From positions 1,612,001-1,676,000 of the forward strand of contig OZ240251.1 of NCBI GenBank assembly GCA_965198285.1: 64,000 nt of DNA, in the 5' to 3' direction. The notes beneath the pieces are model-generated. The model did no database searches. It was not told where the DNA came from and saw nothing but the letters and a program-made list of their open reading frames with translations. How positions within the stretch are numbered: the stretch's first letter is position 1; every line of letters begins with the position of its first letter. The position numbers and the translations under genes were made by a program. Shown piece after piece: positions 57,124 to 64,000 of this stretch. This DNA is from UBA11872 sp965198285. GTDB lineage: Bacteria; Chloroflexota; UBA11872.

Positions 57124-58067
57124 CGCGCCTCCGGTCCTGAGGACGGCGTGGCCGGCAGCCTGAGCCCCAAGTTCGCTGCTGTGCGCTGAAAGTCCTCAGG
57201 TGGCGCCGCCGCCGCCAGCCAACGCCTGCCCGCGGCATCGTCGAAGCGCAGCGTCCACGCGTGCAGCATGAACCGTTCGGTCCCAGACGCCTGCCCGCCG
57301 TAGGTCTCGTCGCCCAGGATTGGGTGGCCAATGGCCGCCATGTGCACCCGGATCTGGTGGGTGCGGCCGGTCGTCGGTCTGGCTTGCACCAGCGCGGCCC
57401 CGGCCGCGCGGCCCAGAATCCGGTAATCGGTCACGGCTGGCCGACCGCGGTGCACCACGGCCATGCGCGTGCGGTGCGTTGGATGGCGGCCAATCGGCGC
57501 GTCGATGCGTCCGCGGGGCGGCTCGGGCGCGCCGCGCGCGATTAGGAGGTATTGCTTGCGTACTTCCCGGCGCTCAAACGCCTGGGCCAGGCGGGTGTAC
57601 ATGGCCGGGGTTCGTGCGATCAGCACGACGCCCGAGGTGTCCTTGTCCAGGCGGTGCACGATGCCGGGCCGGCGTGGATGTCCGACGGCGCTCAACTCCT
57701 GGTAATGCGCGAGCAACCGGTGCGCCAGCGTTCCGCTACCGGCGCCCGCGCCCGGGTGCATGACGATGCCGGCCGGCTTGTCGACGGCGATGAATTCGTC
57801 GGTCTCGATCAGGCGGACGATGGGCCCCGGCTCCGGCGCAAGTTCCTCCGCGACCGTCGGCACCTCGCCCTGCACGATGTCGCCGGGCTGCAGCCGTCGA
57901 GATGGCGCACTTCCCCGCCCGTTCACCGTGACTTGGCCGTTGCGGATCAGCCGGGCCGCTCGCGAGCGCGTCAGGTCGCCCACCGCCTCCGCCAGGAACA
58001 CATCCAGTCGCATGGCGCGCGCCACGCCTGCATAGGTCAACTCGAAGCGTTTCTGACCGCCAGCCAT
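57120..58067 (-). CDS. RluD-type 23S rRNA pseudouridine synthase
   Basis: A 315-residue enzyme with an N-terminal S4 RNA-binding domain (R-L-D-V-F-L-A-E-A ... S-R-A-A-R-L-I-R-N-G-Q-V-T-V-N-G) and an RluA-family catalytic domain. H-R-L-D-K-D-T-S-G-V-V-L contains the catalytic Asp; T-G-R-T-H-Q-I-R-V-H and H-P-I-L-G-D-E-T-Y-G-G follow. It is the RluD/RluC/YlyB class, but the exact rRNA target cannot be fixed. It converges with tatC, overlapping by 4 bases. Confidence 0.92.
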   Translation of the reverse strand: MAGGQKRFELTYAGVARAMRLDVFLAEAVGDLTRSRAARLIRNGQVTVNGRGSAPSRRLQPGDIVQGEVPTVAEELAPEPGPIVRLIETDEFIAVDKPAGIVMHPGAGAGSGTLAHRLLAHYQELSAVGHPRRPGIVHRLDKDTSGVVLIARTPAMYTRLAQAFERREVRKQYLLIARGAPEPPRGRIDAPIGRHPTHRTRMAVVHRGRPAVTDYRILGRAAGAALVQARPTTGRTHQIRVHMAAIGHPILGDETYGGQASGTERFMLHAWTLRFDDAAGRRWLAAAAPPEDFQRTAANLGLRLPATPSSGPEAR

Positions 58068-58103
58068 CGGATCCGACGGCTATCCCGCGTGCTGCGGTCT
58101 TCC

Positions 58104-58136
58104 CCCTCTCCCTGTGGGAGAGGGTTGGGGTGAGGG
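58104..58136 (+). repeat. Interspersed GC-rich palindromic repeat, copy 2
   Basis: A 9-bp hairpin CCCTCTCCC-TGT-GGGAGAGGG (58104-58124) followed by TTGGGGTGAGGG. It lies in the 111-base gap between two minus-strand genes and corresponds to the unit at 24012-24044 in opposite orientation. Likely a non-autonomous palindromic repeat. Confidence 0.65.
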
Positions 58137-58178
58137 TCTTCGCCCCTGGTTGATCACAGAAGGCGCCGCCTTTGCGGC

Positions 58179-59051
58179 CTACCCATCATTCTCCGCCCGC
58201 GACCGCACTTCGATCTCCCCGATGGACACGTACTTCTGGTGCCCGCCGTTCGCCAGCAGCCGAACTACAACGTAGCGGGTGAGTTCGGTCGGAATCTCAA
58301 TGCGGACACTGGGCGCGGGATCGAGGTCGGCCTCGCGAATGAATTTCAGGCCGGAGGGGTCCTCGCGCGGATCGACCTCGCGTGAGGTAAAGACCTGGAC
58401 CCGCCGCGGATAGCTGGCCGCCGGCTCGTCCGGGTGATTGAAGATGTCGATGGTCGCGATCGGCGTCCGCAGGTTGAGTTTCAAGACCACATCCTGCGGA
58501 AACAGGACATTGGCCGAGCGCCAGGCGGGAAAATCGGTTTCGATCAGGCCGTCCACCAGCGCCTCGGGACCGTGACCTTCCCGCGCTCCGGCGGGTGAGA
58601 ACGCCCGCCCGCCGACGGCGGAAGCCGAGACCAGCGCGCCGCGGCTGCGGTCGGCGCCGTCGAACAGCAGCCGCATCTTCACGGCCAGGTCGCCGCGCAG
58701 GTCGCTGCCGTTGCTCACGATGAACAGTTGCACCGCCATCAGCAATGACAGGGTGAGCACAATCGCAACCGGAATCCAGTTCACGGAAAACACCTTGCGC
58801 CTGAGCGAGGTGCGGTCCAGTTCGGCCCGGCGATCGAGCTGCCCATGGCAGACGTCGCAAACGTAGCCCCAGTCCGTTGCGTTGAGCGCCTCGTCGCAAA
58901 ACAGCCGGGCGCAGCGGTCGCAGCGCTGTGAGGCCACGCGGGTGGGATAGACGGTGCAGCGGTAGAGCGCCAGTTCGCGCGCGCTCTCGGCAAAAATGCG
59001 CCGGCTGGGCGGGCGCTTTGCCGGATCGTCGACCCCCAGTGCTGGACCCAT
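58179..59051 (-). CDS. Zn-ribbon membrane protein with discoidin-like outer domain
   Basis: A 290-residue protein. The N-terminal part has Cys pairs resembling a B-box-type zinc ribbon: C-T-V-Y-P, C-D-R-C-A-R-L-F-C, and Y-V-C-D-V-C-H. One membrane helix follows (about residues 92-113, W-I-P-V-A-I-V-L-T-L-S-L-L-M-A-V-Q-L). The outer part (about 140-290) has A-L-V-D-G-L-I-E-T-D-F-P-A-W-R-S and I-D-I-F-N-H, like galactose-binding/discoidin (F5/8 type C) folds. It may tie an outside ligand to a cytosolic partner. I do not recognise a named family. Confidence 0.65.
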   Translation of the reverse strand: MGPALGVDDPAKRPPSRRIFAESARELALYRCTVYPTRVASQRCDRCARLFCDEALNATDWGYVCDVCHGQLDRRAELDRTSLRRKVFSVNWIPVAIVLTLSLLMAVQLFIVSNGSDLRGDLAVKMRLLFDGADRSRGALVSASAVGGRAFSPAGAREGHGPEALVDGLIETDFPAWRSANVLFPQDVVLKLNLRTPIATIDIFNHPDEPAASYPRRVQVFTSREVDPREDPSGLKFIREADLDPAPSVRIEIPTELTRYVVVRLLANGGHQKYVSIGEIEVRSRAENDG

Positions 59052-59217
59052 CCGCCGCCGTTTCGCTGCGCGTGTGACGGAGTCCAGGAGCCGGCATCCC
59101 GGCGGCGCGCGTGTGCCGCGCGCCGCGAAGCGCAGCCATTCCCCAATATACTCGTGTCAATCAGCTAGCCGCCGGCACGCACCGCGCAGACCCGCCGGCG
59201 CCCTCCCCTACGGTGCC

Positions 59218-59808
59218 GTGTTCAGGCGTAACACCAATGTGCTGCTGGAGATCGCCGAGACCGTCCTCCTGGCCGCCCTCATCTTCTTCGGCACCCGCCT
59301 CCTCGTGCAAAATTTTCTGGTCGAGGGCCCCAGCATGTCCCCGAACCTTGCCGACTCTGAATTCCTGCTCGTCAACAAGCTCTCCTACCTGACCGACGAG
59401 CCCCAGCGGGGCGACGTGGTCGTGTTCCGCTCACCCCGCAATCCCGACGAGGATCTGGTCAAGCGCGTCATCGGGCTGCCCAACGAGTTTGTGGAAATCC
59501 GCGATGGTCAGGTCTACGTGAACGGTCATCTAGTCGACGAGTCGAGCTACTTCAGGGGGCCGATTGGCCGCGACACGCCAGCCAGGCGCGTACCCCAGGG
59601 GTCGTACTTCGTGATGGGCGACAATCGTCTCCAGAGTCGCGACTCGCGAGATATCGGAGCCGTGCCGCGGGCCTCAATCGTCGGGCAGGTCTGGCTGGTC
59701 TACTGGCCGCCCGGCAAGTTTGGACTCCTGCCCGACGCCTTGCCCACCCTGGCGCCGGCGCCGCAACGCGCTCCCGACCTACCGCCTGCGGGAGCTGCGG
59801 GCCGCTAA
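59218..59808 (+). CDS. lepB: Signal peptidase I
   Basis: A 196-residue membrane protease from GTG 59218; the frame extends upstream through repetitive non-coding DNA. One N-terminal helix (about 10-31) precedes the catalytic G-P-S-M-S-P (Ser39) and Lys82 in V-K-R-V-I-G-L-P-N-E. M-G-D-N-R-L-Q-S-R-D-S-R is the third box. It cleaves signal peptides of exported proteins. The 166 bases before it include TATACT at 59147-59152 but no good -35. Confidence 0.92.
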   Translation: MFRRNTNVLLEIAETVLLAALIFFGTRLLVQNFLVEGPSMSPNLADSEFLLVNKLSYLTDEPQRGDVVVFRSPRNPDEDLVKRVIGLPNEFVEIRDGQVYVNGHLVDESSYFRGPIGRDTPARRVPQGSYFVMGDNRLQSRDSRDIGAVPRASIVGQVWLVYWPPGKFGLLPDALPTLAPAPQRAPDLPPAGAAGR

Positions 59809-60296
59809 CCGGGCCAGGCGTCGACGAGACGCCGCTTCGTCTGATCCAGCGTCTCCGGCATCACCTTCACGTCGCCCGTCACCGGCATGAAATTCGTGTC
59901 GCCCGCCCAGCGCGGCACCACGTGGAAGTGGAGGTGGCCCGGAATCCCCGCGCCCGCCGCCGCTCCCAGGTTCATGCCCACGTTATAGCCGTCGGGCTCG
60001 AACGCCTCCTGCAACGCCACCCGCGCCTGCACCACCAGCGACATCAGCTCGCCCGCCTCGTCCGGCCGCAACTCGTCCAGGTCCGCCGCGTGCCGGTACG
60101 GCAGCACCAGCACGTGCCCGTTGTTGTACGGATACAGATTCAGCGTCACGTACCCCAGCCGCCCCGCATGCACCAGCAACCCCGGCAACTCCCCGGCCTG
60201 CTCCACCGGCACGCAAAACGGACAAGCCCCATCGTCCCGCTTCTCGCCCCTGACATACGCCATCCGCCAAGGACTCCACAATCGCTGCGAAGGCAC
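59805..60296 (-). CDS. HIT family nucleotide hydrolase/transferase
   Basis: A 163-residue HIT protein from GTG 60296, with GGAG 6 bases upstream. L-W-S-P-W-R-M-A-Y-V and C-P-F-C (a metal-binding pair) at the start fit the Ap4A-phosphorylase-like branch. H-L-H-F-H-V-V-P-R-W is the His triad. Y-N-N-G-H-V-L-V-L-P is the first His segment. It probably acts on dinucleoside polyphosphates or AMP-linked compounds. It converges with lepB, overlapping by 4 bases. Confidence 0.9.
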   Translation of the reverse strand: MPSQRLWSPWRMAYVRGEKRDDGACPFCVPVEQAGELPGLLVHAGRLGYVTLNLYPYNNGHVLVLPYRHAADLDELRPDEAGELMSLVVQARVALQEAFEPDGYNVGMNLGAAAGAGIPGHLHFHVVPRWAGDTNFMPVTGDVKVMPETLDQTKRRLVDAWPG

Positions 60297-60572
60297 CAAC
60301 AACTCCGGCCCGACTGACGGCCGCACGACCGCCCCAAACGCTGGCCGTGATCTTACCGACGGGGCACGGCCGCGGCCGTGGCGCGCTGATCGGCTGAACT
60401 TTCCTCTCGGACCTTCACCTGGCGATAGGGGAATCCTTGTCTTTCGTGGGAGCACTACTTGGGTTGTGACCGGCTACACCGCCCAAGGCGCCAACGTCTG
60501 GCTCAACATCCAAATGAGCCGACGAAGATAAGATCAGAGCGAAGAGTCTCGAGAATTTGCAGTGACGTTAGC

Positions 60573-62996
60573 TTGGTATTAGATCGGCCTCATCTGCTTG
60601 TCCGCGCGTTGCTCGCACTTGTGCTGCTGCTCCTGGTTGGACTGAGCTCGGTGGGGTGCACCGAAGCAGCGACCTCCGACGGGGCTCGCAGCGGGTCACA
60701 ACTGCCGACCGCTACGCAGACATCCAACCCGTTGTCTACGACTCCGGTGATGGCACGCGGCGCTGCCAGCCCTTCTACCCGACCTGAGGCGACCACATCG
60801 GCACGTCCGCAATCGGTCGTTGCGCAGCGGCCGGCCGGCACGGCCAGTCCGACGCCGACGACCTCGGTGGCGTCCAACGTGCAAATCATGGCGCCTGGGA
60901 CGGTGGCACCAAGCACCGCGGCGCCACCGACGGACAGTGGCCTGGCGGCTCAGGCGCACGGGAGGTGGCCCCCCGCATGTGTCGCGCCGAACTATTTTCT
61001 GTATGCCGAGTTCACGTCCCCCCTGCATCAGCGTCGGGGGGCGGTATTGCGGGAAACCGAGCGAGGCGTTCAGGTCGCGCTGCAGTGGAGCCCAGACGGA
61101 TCGGAAGTCCTCTTCGCGAGCGGCGCCAAGGTCTATGCGGCAGCGGCTGATGGATCCCGGCTGGAGCGGCTGATCGACGCGTCCGGCCCCTCCTATCTGG
61201 GCAAGTCCCGGTATGCGCCGCAGGCGCTGACCGCCGTGGCCGTGACCGCCAACGGGGAGCGGGTCGCCTACGCGGTGTGTCTTGAGTACGCGCTGGATTG
61301 GAAGAACCCGGAGGATCCCGAGGTGGCGCGCTGCGTCCGCGTCCGACGATCCGGGATCGTCAATGAGGACGATGGGCGCGGCTGTTCCGAGCTCCCGAAG
61401 GTGACCCGCGACTATGTAGCGGGGCCGCTTCGGCTCACGCCAGGCTCTTCGTTCGAAGAAATCCGGCTATGGGACCGCACCAGTCAGACGACGATTCCGC
61501 TGGCCGGTGGTTATGCGCCGGCCTGGTCGCCCGACGGCACACGCCTGGCGTTTCTGTCCTGGTCCTACCCGGGGCCAGGACTGTTCGTCGTGACGGCGGA
61601 CGGCTGGGAGTTGCAGCTGCGCGCCCGTGGCAACTTCACCCGCCCGCCGCGCTGGTCGCCGGATGGGCGGCAGTTGGCCGTGGTCGAGGGGCCGGCGAGA
61701 AACGCCACGCTCTACGTCTTGGAGCCCGACGGCACGGGCCGCCAGCGGCTGTCGGAGACGCGTAGCGATCCGGCGTGGTCGCCGGACGGGTCGCGGATCG
61801 CATTCGTGCGAGCCGAGAGTGCCGAGTTTGCGCTCTACACCATCGCGCCCGACGGGACGGACGAGCGGCGGATCACGGCCTATCGGAAATCGCCTGATTG
61901 GTGGGACCAGTCCGTGGCGTGGTCGCCGGACGGCTCGATGCTGCTGTACGGGTGTGGCGGGATCTGCGTGGTCACGCTGGACGGGCAACCCGTGGGGGAG
62001 CGAACGCTCGCGTCCCGGAAGGGCTACAGCGCGGCCTGGTCGCCGGACGGAACCCGGATCGCGATCCTGACTCTGGACGGAAGGTGGAGCGACGATCCGG
62101 TACTGGTCACCACGGCGCCCGACGGCGCCGCGCCACAAATCTTGGTGGCGCACGACGACCAGCTCGGTCTGCTGGGCGTTGGCGTCCATGGTGATACCCA
62201 GCCGGCGGATGTGTCTGGATGTACGTCAGGGACGGCGGTTGCATCGCCGGCGGCCAATCCCGGGCTGGTAGGCGACTGCGAAGTGCTGCTGCGGGCCCGG
62301 CCGGTTTTCGCGGGGAGTGTGCCGGCGGCCCTGAACTGGAGTCCCGAACGGCCGATCGGGGAGTGGGGCGGTGTGGTGGTGGACGGGACTCCGCCACGGG
62401 TGGTCGAGTTGACGTTCCCTGCATCCCGCGCCAACGGCCGGATTCCCCCGGAGATACATGGGCTGTCGCAGCTGCGCGAGTTGGATTTGCGCGGTCTGTA
62501 TCTGGGCGGCGAACTTCCGCCGGAACTGGGCGAGCTGAAGAACCTCCGAGCCCTGCGCCTGTCTCACTCCTACATCCACGGTCCCATCCCGCCGGAATTG
62601 GGTCAGCTGGCGCAACTGGAGGAATTGTCGCTGTGGGACACGTATTTCAGCGGCTCGATTCCGCCCGAATTGGCCGGTCTGCGTCGGCTGCGATCCTTGG
62701 GGTTTGCCTTCAGTCCGTTCCTCGTGGGTTCCATCCCGCCCGAATTGGGCCGGCTGGCGAGCCTGGAGCGCTTGAATCTGAGGGGCAATGGGCTCACGGG
62801 CTCTATCCCAGTTGAACTGGGCCAGCTGACGAATCTGCGCACGCTCGTTCTGAAAAGCAACCAGTTGACGGGGCCGATCCCGTCCGAACTTGACGCGCTG
62901 ACGAGGTTGGAGCGCCTGGAACTCGGCGGGAACCAGTTGACGGGCTGCGTGCCGCCGGGGTTGCGAGACCGCCTCGGGCTGGCGGACTGCCGGTAG
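60573..62996 (+). CDS. Lipoprotein with WSPDG beta-propeller and plant-type leucine-rich repeats
   Basis: About 807 residues from TTG 60573; the frame is open from 60459, and the true start is uncertain. A signal peptide ends at V-G-C (lipobox), then a Thr/Ser/Pro/Ala-rich linker of about 100 residues. Six W-S-P-D-G repeats of the TolB/PD40 type follow (first near 61090, last near 62040), likely a six- or seven-bladed propeller. The C-terminal part (about 62430-62980) holds seven repeats of the G-x-I-P-x-E-L-x-x-L-x-x-L type and ends in G-C-V-P ... A-D-C-R, a Cys cap. It is a surface protein; the ligand is unknown. Confidence 0.8.
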   Translation: MVLDRPHLLVRALLALVLLLLVGLSSVGCTEAATSDGARSGSQLPTATQTSNPLSTTPVMARGAASPSTRPEATTSARPQSVVAQRPAGTASPTPTTSVASNVQIMAPGTVAPSTAAPPTDSGLAAQAHGRWPPACVAPNYFLYAEFTSPLHQRRGAVLRETERGVQVALQWSPDGSEVLFASGAKVYAAAADGSRLERLIDASGPSYLGKSRYAPQALTAVAVTANGERVAYAVCLEYALDWKNPEDPEVARCVRVRRSGIVNEDDGRGCSELPKVTRDYVAGPLRLTPGSSFEEIRLWDRTSQTTIPLAGGYAPAWSPDGTRLAFLSWSYPGPGLFVVTADGWELQLRARGNFTRPPRWSPDGRQLAVVEGPARNATLYVLEPDGTGRQRLSETRSDPAWSPDGSRIAFVRAESAEFALYTIAPDGTDERRITAYRKSPDWWDQSVAWSPDGSMLLYGCGGICVVTLDGQPVGERTLASRKGYSAAWSPDGTRIAILTLDGRWSDDPVLVTTAPDGAAPQILVAHDDQLGLLGVGVHGDTQPADVSGCTSGTAVASPAANPGLVGDCEVLLRARPVFAGSVPAALNWSPERPIGEWGGVVVDGTPPRVVELTFPASRANGRIPPEIHGLSQLRELDLRGLYLGGELPPELGELKNLRALRLSHSYIHGPIPPELGQLAQLEELSLWDTYFSGSIPPELAGLRRLRSLGFAFSPFLVGSIPPELGRLASLERLNLRGNGLTGSIPVELGQLTNLRTLVLKSNQLTGPIPSELDALTRLERLELGGNQLTGCVPPGLRDRLGLADCR

Positions 62997-63049
62997 ACCT
63001 CGCCCTACAGCTCCCGCGTGAGGTTCTCCGATCAGCGCTCGTACTGCCG

Positions 63050-63077
63050 TTGGTGGCCGGCTCGCAATTGCTACGAT
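63050..63077 (+). promoter_or_regulatory. Promoter for aminotransferase gene, leaderless
   Basis: TTGGTG (63050-63055), 16-base spacer, TACGAT (63072-63077). Transcription would start at about 63084, next to the ATG at 63086. No Shine-Dalgarno is present, so the mRNA is probably leaderless. Confidence 0.5.
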
Positions 63078-63085
63078 TCCCACAC

Positions 63086-64000
63086 ATGAGCTTGCAATCG
63101 CACTACAGCCCCGTCGCCCAGGCGATGGAGCAAAACCCGCTGCGGCCCAGTTGGACCATGCAGCGGCCCGGCCTGATCAGCCTGGCCTACGGGTTCCCTG
63201 ACTCGCAGAGCTTCCCCTACGAAGAGCTCGCCGAGGCCACCGCCGGCCTGATGGCTGCCCACAACGCCGAAGCCCTCCAATACGGCCCCGTCTCCGGCCC
63301 CGAACCCCTGCGCAGCTTCCTGGCCGACTGGGTCGGCACCACCGAGGGCCTGGACGTCGGCCCCGACAACATCATGATCACCAGCGGCGCCTCACAGGGC
63401 ATCGCCCTGGCAGCCCGCCTGCTCGTGCCGCCCGGCGGGACCGTGATCGTCGAGTCCCCAACCTTCATCGGCGCCCTCTGGTTCTTCCGCGGGCTGGGAA
63501 TCAACGTCGTCGGCGTGGACACCGACCACCTGGGCATCGTCCCCTCCGCCCTGCGCGAAACGGTGACCAACCAGCGTCAATCCGGCGCGCCGGTCTCCCT
63601 CGTCTACACCATGCCTACTGTCCACAACCCCGTCGGCTTCAACGCCCCGGTGGAACGCCGACGCGAGCTAGCCGAGGTCGGCGCGGAACTGGACCTGGTC
63701 TTCCTGGAGGACGACGCCTACGGCGACTTGATCTTCGACGGCGACCGCCCGCCGGCGCTCTATGCCATTGCCGGCCGCGAGCGCGTCATCAAGCTCGGCA
63801 CCCTTTCCAAGCTCGTCGCCGGCGGCATGCGCCTCGGCTGGGCCATTGCCGAGCCTGACGACATCTCCCGCATGTGCGGGCTCAAGGCCGACAGCGCCAC
63901 CGGACCCTTCGCCGCCTGGGTCACCGGCGCCTACCTGCAAAGCGGCGCGCTGGCGCGGCGGCTGCCGTCGCTCTTGGACCTCTACCGCGCGCGCCGCGAC
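63086..64000 (+). CDS. PLP-dependent aminotransferase (class I/II), N-terminal part
   Basis: The frame runs from ATG 63086 to the window edge (305 codons, no stop). L-I-S-L-A-Y-G-F-P-D near residue 30, I-T-S-G-A-S-Q-G-I-A-L (phosphate-binding turn), N-P-V-G-F-N, E-D-D-A-Y-G-D-L and the Schiff-base Lys in G-T-L-S-K-L-V-A-G-G-M-R-L-G-W identify it. The pattern is that of the MocR-like/LysN 2-aminoadipate and aromatic aminotransferase group. The amino donor is unknown. Coding bases are markedly C-rich. Confidence 0.9.
   Translation, partial: MSLQSHYSPVAQAMEQNPLRPSWTMQRPGLISLAYGFPDSQSFPYEELAEATAGLMAAHNAEALQYGPVSGPEPLRSFLADWVGTTEGLDVGPDNIMITSGASQGIALAARLLVPPGGTVIVESPTFIGALWFFRGLGINVVGVDTDHLGIVPSALRETVTNQRQSGAPVSLVYTMPTVHNPVGFNAPVERRRELAEVGAELDLVFLEDDAYGDLIFDGDRPPALYAIAGRERVIKLGTLSKLVAGGMRLGWAIAEPDDISRMCGLKADSATGPFAAWVTGAYLQSGALARRLPSLLDLYRARRD

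Noticed and set aside
1..64000. CRISPR array, rRNA operon, prophage or insertion sequence
   Set aside because: No regularly spaced repeats, rRNA core sequences, phage structural genes or transposase frames were seen.

Overview
This 64-kb, very GC-rich window is a densely packed bacterial chromosome segment; only its first and last genes are cut by the window edges. Gene content (TTG and GTG starts, glycyl-tRNA synthetase of the single-chain type, three tandem CBS-domain hemolysin-like proteins, a Zn-ribbon L28/L31/L32 set, a helicase-dead PriA, a plant-type LRR protein with a Cys-capped C terminus, oxidative sugar-degradation genes) suggests a free-living or host-associated Chloroflexota. That placement is inferred from gene families, not from a marker-gene tree.

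Region 1 (1-5.2 kb) holds accessory metabolism: three VOC/glyoxalase-fold proteins, a Gfo/Idh/MocA oxidoreductase, a dehydroquinate-synthase/glycerol-dehydrogenase-fold enzyme, a DUF3800 protein and a methyltransferase. A compact two-hairpin, three-way-junction inverted repeat sits between the last two. Region 2 (5.3-6.0 kb) is a PIN/Phd toxin-antitoxin pair.

Region 3 (6.0-16.6 kb) is the most interesting block: an envelope metal-handling cluster beside a metal-uptake locus. It contains a His-rich small membrane protein, an anchored protein with two copies of a His-rich domain, a CopC-CopD-cytochrome c fusion, a membrane-anchored beta-domain protein and a Tat/lipobox thioredoxin-like protein. 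Next come a DtxR/MntR-type regulator and an ABC importer (binding protein, ATPase, two permeases). Both permeases carry a C-terminal winged-helix tail. A promoter with an overlapping inverted repeat precedes the binding-protein gene.

Region 4 (16.6-23.4 kb) has an MFS transporter, a dehydrogenase/isomerase pair typical of sugar or polyol oxidation, a small coiled-coil membrane protein, a methyltransferase, an SDR and a MetE-like Zn enzyme.

Region 5 (23.4-34.5 kb, mostly minus strand) carries CDP-alcohol phosphatidyltransferase, glyQS, recO, three CorC/HlyC-type proteins, prs, a GlmU N-domain-like nucleotidyltransferase, tRNA-Gln(UUG), ispE, ybeY, yqeY and rpsU. The rpsU gene has a leader with a strong promoter and an intrinsic terminator.

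Region 6 (34.5-57.1 kb, plus strand) is a long housekeeping run. In order it is a WecA/TagO-like transferase, rpmE, DUF1385, prfA, prmC, gmk, priA, def, fmt, a YugP-like protease, rlmN, rpe, (rpmB on minus), a FakA-like kinase, recG, rsmD, coaD, a coiled-coil protein, DUF177, rpmF, fabD, fabG, accC, nusB and tatC. It couples translation, formyl-Met processing and fatty-acid synthesis.

Region 7 (57.1-64 kb) has a RluD-type pseudouridine synthase, a Zn-ribbon/discoidin-like membrane protein, signal peptidase I, a HIT protein, a lipoprotein fusing a WSPDG beta-propeller to plant-type LRRs, and the start of an aminotransferase. No CRISPR array, rRNA, prophage or transposase gene was seen.
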